Made by a program: the position numbers and the translations under genes
From: Chthonomonas sp. UBA1950
Lineage (GTDB): Bacteria > Armatimonadota > Fimbriimonadia > Fimbriimonadales > Fimbriimonadaceae
Direction: 5' to 3'
DNA: 64,000 nt
NCBI GenBank assembly: GCA_002336105.1
Contig: DDEQ01000034.1
Location: forward strand, 1-64,000
The notes under the pieces: model-generated
What the model was told of the DNA's origin: nothing
Database searches by the model: none
Seen by the model: the letters and a program-made list of their open reading frames with translations, nothing else
Part shown: positions 50,988-59,635 of the stretch, piece by piece
How the letters are laid out: the number at the start of each line of letters is the position of its first letter
Position numbering within the stretch: the stretch's first letter is position 1

Positions 50988-52223
50988 TTATCGAGCTTGA
51001 AACACAGCTTGACTAACCGAGGATAAGAGTCGAGCGCTCTCCTGAATCAGTTGGTGCCCGATCTGGGAAATTCCAAACTGATACAGTGCGGCGAGAAGCA
51101 GCACGCCAGCAGGGAGTGAAATACATCCCAACTTTTTTCCGCTTCGAGCACTGATCTCGATATGACCGCTTGGCGTCTCGTGGCGGCTAACAATATCCGC
51201 AGTTATCCCCTTCTCTTGAAGCGTTTTGAGTGTATTAAGTAGTTTCTGCAAGTCAGCTTCGCTGGTTCGGCTCTTTATTTGGATTTCCATTAGGACCCGC
51301 TCAAGTTCCAAACCATGCATCGCGGCAATTTTGTGCAACTCCGACTGCTCTTCTTTCGAGAAGAACTGATCCATGTTGCGAAGCACGTATTCGGGGTAAG
51401 AGACGTCGCCTGACTTGAAACGTGTCTCTAGCTCCAGATCTGTCCAACGATGTAGGAGGCTTCGATCATCAGGATTAATATCTTCTGTACTCATTCCGTG
51501 GTTCGCTTCTTTTAGAATATTAAACGTTATCTCCGCAGTCGGTATCTGAAAAACGATTTTGATTTTGACTGGGATGCTAATCTGCCGAACTATTCGCTGC
51601 AAAAAACGAATTCGGCTGAACAAATCGGCAGACTGGACAGCTAGGAGCTTCCGTTCGCCCTCACGCACAACTTGCTGAAAGTAAGCAGCATCTTCACGCT
51701 TTAGCCAAGTCTGATTCTCTAAGACGCCGGGTGGAAGCTCAATAGCGCATTGTGCTTCAACTACCTCTTTGACGCGATGAATCGTGTCGGTGAGCGAATC
51801 GCTACAGCCGACGTCAATTTGCATTTGCACCTGACGAATCCGCCCTAGGGTCTCTTCTCTTACAATGCGCGCTAGTTCAAATTTCGTATCAAGATCAACA
51901 TAGAGCGGAACAACCTCTAGTAGGCGCATAACGGTCTGGCCGACCTGCTTGACTTGCCCCATCCGCCATCCCTGTAAGGTCCGTTTGGCGTAGGCATAAG
52001 CTCCGTCACCATATTTTTCACGGTAGTTGAGCAGCACTTGTTCGACAACCGCCGGGTCCATGTTAAAGAAGACTTTGGTGATTCGGTCTACGAGAGATCC
52101 GAACTGGTGATGCGAACGTGCCATCTGCACGCCGTTTGGCTCTAGACGAGGCGGACCAAGGTCACTCCACTGAACCCGATAGGGGCGCCTGATCAATCGG
52201 TAAAGGTCCCCTATTCGAGCCAT
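50988..52223 (-). CDS. 411-residue protein of unknown family
   Basis: A mainly helical, charged, soluble protein with two possible membrane-near segments: one C-terminal hydrophobic helix (CISLPAGVLLLAALYQFGIS, residues ~365-385). The middle contains strands such as IPVKIKIVFQIPTAEITFNI and long helical, Arg/Gln-rich stretches. I do not recognise a family. TATTCT ends seven bases before ATG 52223, with GAGGAAG between. It lies beside the tRNA-Leu gene and follows, on the same strand, the DUF4349 lipoprotein gene. Confidence 0.6.
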   Translation of the reverse strand: MARIGDLYRLIRRPYRVQWSDLGPPRLEPNGVQMARSHHQFGSLVDRITKVFFNMDPAVVEQVLLNYREKYGDGAYAYAKRTLQGWRMGQVKQVGQTVMRLLEVVPLYVDLDTKFELARIVREETLGRIRQVQMQIDVGCSDSLTDTIHRVKEVVEAQCAIELPPGVLENQTWLKREDAAYFQQVVREGERKLLAVQSADLFSRIRFLQRIVRQISIPVKIKIVFQIPTAEITFNILKEANHGMSTEDINPDDRSLLHRWTDLELETRFKSGDVSYPEYVLRNMDQFFSKEEQSELHKIAAMHGLELERVLMEIQIKSRTSEADLQKLLNTLKTLQEKGITADIVSRHETPSGHIEISARSGKKLGCISLPAGVLLLAALYQFGISQIGHQLIQESARLLSSVSQAVFQAR

Positions 52224-52262
52224 CTTCCTCAGAATAACACATCAAAGTTGGTGCTTGCCTAA

Positions 52263-53138
52263 TTACGGCGCAATTCTAGGGGGCTTTGAAGCGCGCAACA
52301 TCTTACGTACGAACCAAAGGATAAGCAACCAGGCGGGAGAAAACACGATAATCCAGACCCCAAGACCAATTACCGCCTTCAGCGCTGAACCTGCTGAAGT
52401 TGTTGCTTCCGCCCAAGTTTGAGCCAACCAACCGGGATCTTTTCCTGTGGAGCCAGGCACGACATCTTGAGTCAAGGTCACATTGATCGTCGAAAGAGCT
52501 GCTTGAGAAGCCATTGTCTTCCTTTGTGCAGCCATGCTTTCGATGGTTCCGCGAACCTCTGTCAGCTTGTCCTGTATCTTAATCACGGCGTCTATGTTTC
52601 TAGACGCTTTCAGCAATTCACGATATGTTTCCTCTTGCGCCGAGAGCGTCTTGAGCCGTGCATCCAAATCGACAATCTGGTTGGTCACATCTTCACTTGA
52701 GATCGACTTAGACAATCGCACGCCTAGGCTTTCTAGTTTTTCGAGGCTGATATCGAAGGAAGAGACTGGCACTCGCAAAGTCAACGACATTGTTGGATGG
52801 TCGCTATTGAGTTCGCTGCTCGATGCACTATCGACGTATCCGCCTGAAGCAGTCACGTATTTACGAATCGCCTCTTCGGCCGGTTCGATCCGCTTAACTC
52901 TCACGGCAAGATCAGCTGTACGAATCACTTGCCTCCCAGATGGAACTTGCATCCCAATCGTCTTAACTGCACCCTCATTTTGCGGGGCCTCAGCTACTGG
53001 TTTTGCATCGGCAGGCGCATTTCTCGAACTTGAGGCGACGGCATCGAAAGATACCTCTGATTTTCCGCACCCAAATAGCACTAAGCTAAGGCAAATCACT
53101 AAAGGAAAAAAGCCAATCCTTGCAAGTCTCGGTTTCAC
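52263..53138 (-). CDS. DUF4349 lipoprotein
   Basis: A 291-residue protein if it starts at GTG 53138, which gives KPRLARIGFFPLVICLSLVL and the lipobox LVLFGC, an ideal lipoprotein signal. The mature part matches DUF4349: a RQVIRTADLAVRVKRIEPAE segment, GGYVDSAS, MSLTLRVPVSSFD, QIVDLDARLKTLSAQEETYR and a final membrane helix (AVIGLGVWIIVFSPAWLLIL). Function unknown. TTG 53174 or 53165 are alternative starts; the frame is open further but overlaps the zinc-ribbon gene. Confidence 0.82.
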   Translation of the reverse strand: MKPRLARIGFFPLVICLSLVLFGCGKSEVSFDAVASSSRNAPADAKPVAEAPQNEGAVKTIGMQVPSGRQVIRTADLAVRVKRIEPAEEAIRKYVTASGGYVDSASSSELNSDHPTMSLTLRVPVSSFDISLEKLESLGVRLSKSISSEDVTNQIVDLDARLKTLSAQEETYRELLKASRNIDAVIKIQDKLTEVRGTIESMAAQRKTMASQAALSTINVTLTQDVVPGSTGKDPGWLAQTWAEATTSAGSALKAVIGLGVWIIVFSPAWLLILWFVRKMLRASKPPRIAP

Positions 53139-53203
53139 AGTCTGTAAGTGTGGTTGCAGTGACAAATAGTTCAATTCAGGCCCCAGCGCTAACTCGCCTT
53201 TTG

Positions 53204-53596
53204 CTAACGACCAAAAAACGAAGCGATGATCCGAATGATCGTTGACCAAATCCAGAGATACCAAATAGGTTTGGTCCCTACCGAGTTCACCGTGCGTCCG
53301 ATTCCTCGTGAGATGTCGTGAGCCACGCCGCCTGGCCGTACCGAAACTCGATTTCGAGCACATTCTTTACAACGGACACCATTGGATCCGATGACCATAC
53401 AACGATCGCAGATAGGGCGTTCACAACGCCCACAAGTAACTCGAGTGGTCACCTTGCTGTGCTTATAGCAGAAAAACTCTCCATCTTCTCCCGTGGTTCG
53501 AGCTTCCTCGATAGGCACAAACTTAGCCCCGCATGAAGCACAAAACTTGTTGTTGGGATCATTCACCGAGCCGCATTTTCTGCAACGTGAGGCCAT
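53204..53596 (-). CDS. Zinc-ribbon and B-box-type zinc finger membrane protein
   Basis: A 130-residue protein. A zinc ribbon (CRKCG and CASCGAKF) is followed by a B-box-like finger (residues ~42-80: CYKHSKV, CGRCERPICDRCMV, GVRCKECAR) and a C-terminal hydrophobic helix (WYLWIWSTIIRIIASFFG). Proteins of this layout are common and uncharacterised; a membrane-tethered scaffold is inferred. TAGACT ends six bases before the ATG. Confidence 0.85.
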   Translation of the reverse strand: MASRCRKCGSVNDPNNKFCASCGAKFVPIEEARTTGEDGEFFCYKHSKVTTRVTCGRCERPICDRCMVIGSNGVRCKECARNRVSVRPGGVAHDISRGIGRTVNSVGTKPIWYLWIWSTIIRIIASFFGR

Positions 53597-53622
53597 GATT
53601 TTAGTCTACTTATCGCTGCAAC

Positions 53623-53664
53623 GAAAATGAAACAGCCCCGCCACAGCCAATTCCGTAACGGGGC
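53623..53664 (-). terminator. Stem-loop after the PEP-CTERM gene
   Basis: On the minus strand GCCCCG pairs with CGGGGC (53659-53664 with 53635-53640) around an 18-base loop, followed by TGTTTCATTTTC. The long loop and broken T run make it a moderate terminator. Confidence 0.55.
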
Positions 53665-53687
53665 AAATCAACCTAGACAGGATAGGT

Positions 53688-54488
53688 TTAGGCTGTGCGC
53701 TTTCGTCCTTTTAGGAATCCGAGCAATCCAAGACCAACTACTGCCATAGAAGCTGGTTCGGGAACGGCTTCGAACTTCGCCATCGGTCGAAAGCCTGTCC
53801 AGTTTGAGTCTTCGCGGAAGGTTCCTACACCACCGGCGCCGCCGTCTGAATAGAATGCTGCGTGGCCAGTGTTCCAGTAGACAGTGTCCATCGAAAGGTC
53901 GGTACCCACAGTGGTCGCAACGTCATCGCAAGCATAGTTCAAGCTGTTGTACGGCCCTGCCACTCCCATCGGTGAAGCGCCATACGATTCTGTGTTGTAG
54001 GCAACGCCATAAATGATTTTGTCAGGCACCGTCAATGCAAGGCTCGAAAGGTCAAATTTGACATTGAATGCTATGCCACTGTAATAGTTGCCGTCTGATC
54101 CGAGGTACGGACCCTCTCCATCGGGACGATACGGAATGAAAACGTTTTGGGTTTTCGATCCGAGAAGAGCCCCTAGCCCACCGTCATTCGCGACCGAATA
54201 GATATTCATCGTGATGTCGTGGTAAAAGCCCGTATCCGTACCATAAGTTGGAAAATCGGAGTGCCGCGCCCAGTCACTCATTGTGATCGTTGCACTGTCG
54301 AGTCTTCTGTATCCTGCGGCGAACTCAATCTTCTTTCCAAACTCTGAGGTTTGAGTAGCCTGGTAGCCCAAACTTGCATAGTTTGGACTTAATGAGTCAG
54401 GAAGATTGTTGTAGATGACGTCTCCGCGCGACATAGCAGGGAGAAGAGGAAGCCCGACGATAATCAATAAAAGTGAAGATTTCTTCAT
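53688..54488 (-). CDS. PEP-CTERM sorted exported protein
   Basis: A 266-residue protein with a signal peptide (SLLLIIVGLPLLPAMS) and a C-terminal PEP-CTERM tail (VPEPASMAVVGLGLLGFLKG then Arg/Lys). The mature region has the layout of choice-of-anchor beta-sandwich proteins (NLPDSLSPNYASLGYQATQT, a later ATITMSDWA). Exosortase would process it; none is present in the window. The gene has no riboswitch-like leader, unlike the pair at 9.5-11 kb. Function unknown. Confidence 0.88.
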   Translation of the reverse strand: MKKSSLLLIIVGLPLLPAMSRGDVIYNNLPDSLSPNYASLGYQATQTSEFGKKIEFAAGYRRLDSATITMSDWARHSDFPTYGTDTGFYHDITMNIYSVANDGGLGALLGSKTQNVFIPYRPDGEGPYLGSDGNYYSGIAFNVKFDLSSLALTVPDKIIYGVAYNTESYGASPMGVAGPYNSLNYACDDVATTVGTDLSMDTVYWNTGHAAFYSDGGAGGVGTFREDSNWTGFRPMAKFEAVPEPASMAVVGLGLLGFLKGRKRTA

Positions 54489-54610
54489 GACGATTTATGA
54501 TTAACGCGAATCAAAAATCTAGGTAAGTTGCAATTTGTACCAGTATTTCAAGTACAGACTCAAAATCAGAATTTCGCGAAAATAAACCCAGCGAATTGCC
54601 AGCTAGTAAA

Positions 54611-54919
54611 CTATTTCCGGGAACCTTTCTCTAGCTCTTCTCGAAGAGACGCTACTTTCTGCGCCAATTCATCAATTTGCTTTTGGTACGACTCGTGATG
54701 TCGACGTTGCTCAGCCACTTGCTTCGTGAGCTTGGATTTCTGATCACGGAGTCGATCGGCAGCTTGATCTGACACACCCTTCTCTCGCTGGAGTTTCTCC
54801 AAGCGAAGCTTCAAATCCGTGTTCTTAGCTCGTAATGTCTCGACTTCGTCCAGCACATCTCGATGCGCGCGCAACCATCGGATAATCTGAGTTCGTAGCT
54901 GCGGAAGAGTCATGCTCAT
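54611..54919 (-). CDS. Short coiled-coil protein
   Basis: A 102-residue protein that is almost entirely coiled coil after residue 20 (VETLRAKNTDLKLRLEKLQR, then heptads to the end). The start is uncertain: ATG 54919 or 54913, or TTG 54964, none with a good ribosome site. It follows the DUF1854 gene on the same strand. A scaffolding role is possible but not shown. Confidence 0.55.
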   Translation of the reverse strand: MSMTLPQLRTQIIRWLRAHRDVLDEVETLRAKNTDLKLRLEKLQREKGVSDQAADRLRDQKSKLTKQVAEQRRHHESYQKQIDELAQKVASLREELEKGSRK

Positions 54920-54982
54920 TAGTTTGTCGCGAAAAGAAGACGAGAACCACTCAAACCGCGACAAACCGCACTGAAGAAAAAC

Positions 54983-55462
54983 CTACAGCACTGTCTCAAG
55001 AATCTTCTGACTCGATTCATCGAGTTTGGAGACGTCCTTGATTTCAAACCGGTTGCCGTCGACATCTAGCAACAGCAAATGAGTCGGCGACAACCACTGC
55101 GCGTTTTCCTGAAGGTTCTGAGTAACAAAATCGCGGTCTCCGCGATTGGTTTCGACATGCCAATAGGTGACGCCGAAATCACTTTTAGCTGCCGTAATGG
55201 TTTCGACGACGGCGGTCAAATATCGCCTTCTGAGTTCCTCTTGGACAGCTTCAAGTGACTCTTTCGACAGTTCTTTCGGTTCGGAGATTGTCGTAATCTC
55301 ATCCCCTTTGCCGTTCAAAAGGGCAAGATACTGATTGGGCAAACTCAGCGGAGCTGACCACGCGGGCTTAACGGTAACGACCGAATACTCGTCATTAATC
55401 GTCGCGCGAAGACGATCTTCTGGAAAGTAAAACAGCTTGATTTGATCAGGAGCAATAGTCAT
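54983..55462 (-). CDS. DUF1854 domain protein
   Basis: A 159-residue protein that is a DUF1854 domain through nearly its whole length: LALLNGKGDEITTISEPKEL, EELRRRYLTAVVETITAAKS, YWHVETNRGDRDFVTQNLQE and HLLLLDVDGNRFEIKDVSKL. Relatives are found next to ABC transporters in cyanophycin-related loci; no such partner is here. ATG 55462 has GAGGA five bases upstream. ATG 55477, with TACTGT five bases before it, is an alternative leaderless start. Confidence 0.85.
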   Translation of the reverse strand: MTIAPDQIKLFYFPEDRLRATINDEYSVVTVKPAWSAPLSLPNQYLALLNGKGDEITTISEPKELSKESLEAVQEELRRRYLTAVVETITAAKSDFGVTYWHVETNRGDRDFVTQNLQENAQWLSPTHLLLLDVDGNRFEIKDVSKLDESSQKILETVL

Positions 55463-55535
55463 AAGATCCTCTTCCATTGACAACAGTAACTCAACATCTT
55501 AGCCGACCATCCCAAATTGCCCAAGGCCAAGAGGC

Positions 55536-56537
55536 CTAGCTTCCTCGGGTATTTGGACCGAATTCGGCGTTGTAATACGCGACATCATATCCGGCAGGTG
55601 CAAATATCTCGTCAAGCGCATTCAAGAGTTTGGGGGCAAGTTTTGTTTGGCACGCCGTAATGGACTCCTGTAATTGCAGCTCAGATCTTGCACCAATGAT
55701 GGGCGATGTGATTCCTTCCCTGCTGGCGACCCACGCCAAAGCAAGCGTAGCCATTGAAAGCTCGTTTTTCTCAGCAAGTGACTTCATTTTGAGTAACTTT
55801 GCTTTGGGTAACTGCTTCTTTCTGCCCCAAGGATCGCTTGCTGAGTACCTGGCCCCTGTCGTCGAATCTTCTAGATATTTGCCGCTGAGCATTCCACCTG
55901 CAAGCGGCGACCACGGAATGACACCATAACCATACGTCCGGCAAAACGGCAAGAGCTCACGCTCTACTCGTCTGTCTAGCAAATTGTAGGGCGGTTGTTC
56001 GCAGACAAAACCAGCCGCTCCAAGTTCCTTTGCAACGAAGTGCGCTTCGCAAACCTGCCACGCGGCAAACGTGCTACAGCCCGCGTAACGGATTTTGCCT
56101 GCTCGCTGCAAATGGTCGAGAGCACGAATCGTTTCTTCGATGGGAACAGTCGGTTGCGGACGGTGGATCTGATATAGATCAATGTAGTCAGTCCCCAATC
56201 TTTTGAGCGACGCGTCACATGCCGAAATGATATGCCCATAACTGTTTCCCCATGCGTTCGGGTCGTTATCATCCATCTTGCCGTGGCATTTAGTAGCCAA
56301 AATCACTTTGTCTCGCTTCCCTTTGAGCGCCTTTCCAAGAATCGTTTCGCTCACTCCCCGTGCATAGACATCGGCGGTATCAAAGAAGTTGATCCCAAAG
56401 TCGATGGCAGCATCAGTTAAACGAATCGATGTTTCTTCAGTGCTGCCCCAATCATCGGGCTCCCAACCAAATGTCATCGTACCAAAACAAGCTACTGAGA
56501 CCTGGATGCCGGTTCTGCCAAGCGAACGATATTCCAT
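55536..56537 (-). CDS. Aldo/keto reductase
   Basis: A 333-residue (alpha/beta)8 NADPH-dependent reductase: MEYRSLGRTGIQVSVACFGT, DFGINFFDTADVYARGVSE (catalytic Asp/Tyr), VILATKCHGKMDD (Lys), DLYQIHRPQPTV (His) and GVIPWSPLAGGMLSGKYLED. It reduces an unknown carbonyl compound. TAAGAT ends six bases before ATG 56537. It is divergent from the ArsR gene. Confidence 0.94.
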   Translation of the reverse strand: MEYRSLGRTGIQVSVACFGTMTFGWEPDDWGSTEETSIRLTDAAIDFGINFFDTADVYARGVSETILGKALKGKRDKVILATKCHGKMDDNDPNAWGNSYGHIISACDASLKRLGTDYIDLYQIHRPQPTVPIEETIRALDHLQRAGKIRYAGCSTFAAWQVCEAHFVAKELGAAGFVCEQPPYNLLDRRVERELLPFCRTYGYGVIPWSPLAGGMLSGKYLEDSTTGARYSASDPWGRKKQLPKAKLLKMKSLAEKNELSMATLALAWVASREGITSPIIGARSELQLQESITACQTKLAPKLLNALDEIFAPAGYDVAYYNAEFGPNTRGS

Positions 56538-56579
56538 ATCGCTATCTTAACGCATGACGCGCTTAAACATTATTTCCTA

Positions 56580-56594
56580 ATATCTGGATATAAT
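56580..56594 (+). promoter_or_regulatory. Promoter and candidate operator of arsR-clc operon
   Basis: TATAAT (56589-56594) ends nine bases before ATG 56604 and overlaps a palindrome ATATC-TG-GATAT (56580-56591). There is no ribosome site, so the message is probably leaderless. An AT-rich repeat over the -10 fits autorepression by the ArsR protein encoded first. Confidence 0.6.
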
Positions 56595-56603
56595 AATATT
56601 ACG

Positions 56604-56927
56604 ATGAATGAATTAACGAGGTTAAGAGTTGCTGCTCTACTCTCGTCAATGGGTCAGGAATCTCGTCTGAGAATTCTCGAACACATTGGTGATGGAGAGT
56701 GCAGCGTCGGAGAAATATCCGAGTCGCTGAAACTCCCCCAGTCAAGTACTTCACAACACCTCGCGGCACTCTTAAGAACCGGTGTTCTGAAGGTGCAAAG
56801 AAAAGGTACAAGTCGCCTCTATAGCGTGCGCGGACCGAGGATTAAGAAGGTTCTGGCTTTGATGGAAGAATTCTGCGAAGTTCAAGGTCTTTCTGGCGAA
56901 CCACTCGAAGAGGCGATGAGTGAGTAA
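56604..56927 (+). CDS. ArsR-family winged-helix repressor
   Basis: A 107-residue HTH protein: LLSSMGQESRLRILEHIGDG, then the recognition helix region LPQSSTSQHLAALLRTGVLK and the wing VQRKGTSRLYSVRG. There are no obvious metal-binding Cys/His pairs of the ArsR/SmtB type, so the inducer may not be a metal. Its gene leads an operon with a ClC protein and a DUF2156 enzyme; the stop overlaps the next start by eight bases. It probably represses that operon. Confidence 0.9.
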   Translation: MNELTRLRVAALLSSMGQESRLRILEHIGDGECSVGEISESLKLPQSSTSQHLAALLRTGVLKVQRKGTSRLYSVRGPRIKKVLALMEEFCEVQGLSGEPLEEAMSE

Positions 56928-58479
56928 CACTGAAACGGCATTTGATAGCGAACTCCAGGAATATCTGGCAACCAAAGTTCAACGTTCGCGACTGTTACCC
57001 CGCGCATTACTAGTCGGACTAGTTTCCGGTTTGATCGCTTCAGCTTTTCGTATTTCACTACAAGCGGCAGAGTCAAGCAGAAAACTCCTGGAATCGCTTT
57101 TTCAAAACTCGGCCTGGATGATTCCGATTGCAGCCGGGTTGCTCGCCACCGTAGGCACTTACCTCTCACTTCTGATTGGATCTATCGACAAGGACAGTGG
57201 TGGCAGCGGAATTCCACACATGAAAGCAGTGTTGGAAGGTCACTCAAAAGCCAAATGGCGAACCTTGATTCCTGTCAAATTCGCGGGGGCCGTGATGGCA
57301 ATTGGAACCGGACTTGCGTTAGGGCGAGAGGGTCCAACCGTCCAAATGGGTGGTGCCGTCGGCACATCGGTTGCTGATCTCACAAAAGCATCTCCTCGTG
57401 AAAGAAAGGCACTCATTGCAGCAGGTGCTGGCTCTGGGTTGGCTGCAGCATTCAATGCGCCGCTTGCTGGTGTCACTTTTGTGCTGGAAGAGCTGCAACG
57501 TGACTTTCAGCCAGCAGTTTTTGCTGCTTCGCTTCTTTGTGCTGCGGTCGCAACCGCCGTTTCGAGACTCATTTCAGGTCAGTTTCCTGCCTTCTCTGTC
57601 CCCAATATCACGACTCCTTCTCTTACGTTTTTGCCACTCTTTGGCTTGATTGGTGTGGCGGCTGGGTTTGGTGGAGTTGCCTTCAACAAAGCTCTGCTTT
57701 TTGCTAGTTCGAGCCTGTCAAAGATCAGGCAGAAAAGTGCATTACACGTCGCCTTGATCGTTGGGATAGTCATTTGCATTGCCTATTCGATATCGCCACT
57801 TCTTCTTGGTGGCGGGCACAACCTCACTGAAGCGACATTTAGCGCCCCTATAACACTCGGCATGGCTTGCCTTTTCTTCATCGTTCGGTTCATCGTGATT
57901 CATATCTCGTATGGAACCGGCGTACCCGGCGGCATTTTTGCACCTCTGCTTTCGTTAGGCGCGATAGTTGGCCTTATTAGTTACGAGATTTCAATTCAAT
58001 TTTTCCAGACTGTCCCGAGTGCGCCAGCTTTTGCTGTCGCCGGAATGTGTGCCTTCTTTACGAGTGTGGTTCGAGCGCCACTCACAGGCGTCATTCTCAT
58101 CGCCGAGATGACAGGCGGCTACGAAATGCTACTTCCATTGCTTACAGCGGCTTACGCGTCTTACGCGATCGCCGAGTCATTGAAAGATATGCCTATTTAC
58201 GAGGCATTATTACAACGCGACGCGAAGGCTAAGAACTGGAATTTGCACGAATCAGAACTCATTACTGCGGAGTACGAGGTCACAAGCGATTCTGATTATG
58301 CTGGTAAACGTCTTCGAGACCTGAAACTGCCCCCGGGCGTCCTAATCGTATTGTGCCGGCGCGAAGGGCATGAGTTTGTCCCGAATGCTGAAACCATTTT
58401 GCTACCAAGTACGAGAATTCTTGTCGCTACCGGTTCCATAAAAGGCATCGAAGCGCTGGAGAATGGGATCCGAAGTTGA
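56920..58479 (+). CDS. ClC chloride channel/transporter with RCK-C-like tail
   Basis: A 519-residue ClC protein: the three anion-site motifs GGSGIPHMK, LALGREGPTVQMGGAVG and GVPGGIFAPLL are present; the Glu in GREGP is the gating glutamate found in Cl-/H+ exchangers. The C-terminal ~85 residues (residues ~435-515, including VPNAETILLPSTRILVATGS) resemble a TrkA-C/RCK-C domain rather than a CBS pair. It starts at GTG 56920 within the end of arsR and its stop overlaps the DUF2156 gene by four bases (TTGA). Confidence 0.94.
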   Translation: MSNTETAFDSELQEYLATKVQRSRLLPRALLVGLVSGLIASAFRISLQAAESSRKLLESLFQNSAWMIPIAAGLLATVGTYLSLLIGSIDKDSGGSGIPHMKAVLEGHSKAKWRTLIPVKFAGAVMAIGTGLALGREGPTVQMGGAVGTSVADLTKASPRERKALIAAGAGSGLAAAFNAPLAGVTFVLEELQRDFQPAVFAASLLCAAVATAVSRLISGQFPAFSVPNITTPSLTFLPLFGLIGVAAGFGGVAFNKALLFASSSLSKIRQKSALHVALIVGIVICIAYSISPLLLGGGHNLTEATFSAPITLGMACLFFIVRFIVIHISYGTGVPGGIFAPLLSLGAIVGLISYEISIQFFQTVPSAPAFAVAGMCAFFTSVVRAPLTGVILIAEMTGGYEMLLPLLTAAYASYAIAESLKDMPIYEALLQRDAKAKNWNLHESELITAEYEVTSDSDYAGKRLRDLKLPPGVLIVLCRREGHEFVPNAETILLPSTRILVATGSIKGIEALENGIRS

Positions 58480-59522
58480 AAGAGATTCCAACATGGGATA
58501 AGGCACGCGAGGCCGTTCTCAAATGGGGTTGGAATAGCACCTGCTACCAAATCGTTAACCCAGGCATGAGCCACTGGTATCCTGCCGATGAAACCGCGGT
58601 AGTGGGTTACGTCGTCGCCAATCGAACCGCTATTGTCGCAGGGGCTCCTGTCTGTGAAAAGGAACTGTTAGGCGATACAGTCACGAAGTGGGAAGCCTTC
58701 GCCAAATCTCGAAAACTATCCGTTTGCTATTTTGGAGCCGAAGATCGCCTGCAACAGGAGTTAGGAACAAAAGAAGGATACACGTCTGTCACCCTCGGCA
58801 GCCAACCTATTTGGAACCCTGCCAACTTTGTTCGAAACATCGAAAACGAAGCCTCGCTCAGAGCGCAAATTCGACGATCTCTCAATAAAGGGGTGCGAGT
58901 TTCCGAGTGGGATGATGCCAAGGCAAGGCGAAACCCACAGCTTGAGGAAGTGCTCTCCGCATGGATAAAGGGACGTGGGATGCCAACCCTCCACTTTCTT
59001 GTCGAACCGGACACACTCGGCGACCTTAGAGATCGCAGGGTGTTCGTTGCAACACAAAAGGACCGCGTAGTCGGGTTTGTCACACTATGCCCATCACCGG
59101 CTCGAAACGGATGGCTAACTGAACAGTTCGTGCGAACCCCAAACGCCCCAAACGGAACTGTCGAATTGATGCTCTATTTTGCGGCGAAAGCTTGTGTTGA
59201 AGCTGAATGCACCTACTTCACGATGGGGATTGTGCCACTCGTTTTACCTAGCGCCAAGGCAACCTTTGCAGACCCGTTTTGGCTATCCATTTTACGTCGG
59301 TGGGCAGAAAAGCACTATACACGTTTTTACAATTTCAAGGGCCTGAAGCAGTTCAAGGCGAAGTACAAACCAGACGATTGGGAGCCTGTCGTCGTGATCG
59401 TCAAGGGCAAGAGGTTTGGACTTAGTCACCTTCGAACTATCGTGAAAGCATTCACGGTTTGTGAGCCAGAGTTAGCCCTGATTGCGTCTCTTTTTTGGCA
59501 GTTAGGCCGGAGAAAACATTAG
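58476..59522 (+). CDS. DUF2156 / LPG-synthase-like acyltransferase-fold protein
   Basis: A 348-residue soluble protein of the DUF2156 type (the catalytic module of MprF-like lysyl-phosphatidylglycerol synthases): a YQIVNPGMSHWY region, VGYVVANRTAIVAGAPVCE, RAQIRRSLNKGVRV, VEADTLGDLRDRRVFVA-like core, YFTMGIVPL and FYNFKGLKQFKAKYKPDDWE. There is no N-terminal flippase part. It may transfer an aminoacyl or acyl group to a lipid or other acceptor. The TTG 58476 start overlaps the ClC stop by four bases. Confidence 0.85.
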   Translation: MKEIPTWDKAREAVLKWGWNSTCYQIVNPGMSHWYPADETAVVGYVVANRTAIVAGAPVCEKELLGDTVTKWEAFAKSRKLSVCYFGAEDRLQQELGTKEGYTSVTLGSQPIWNPANFVRNIENEASLRAQIRRSLNKGVRVSEWDDAKARRNPQLEEVLSAWIKGRGMPTLHFLVEPDTLGDLRDRRVFVATQKDRVVGFVTLCPSPARNGWLTEQFVRTPNAPNGTVELMLYFAAKACVEAECTYFTMGIVPLVLPSAKATFADPFWLSILRRWAEKHYTRFYNFKGLKQFKAKYKPDDWEPVVVIVKGKRFGLSHLRTIVKAFTVCEPELALIASLFWQLGRRKH

Positions 59523-59635
59523 AGTACATTAACCCAAAAAGGCTAAGCTCACAAACATTTCAAATTATTCGAAGTAGGAAAAACCTAGTAAAAATCTTTT
59601 AAGGCAACTCGCAATGAAATGCCAATGAAAGCAAT

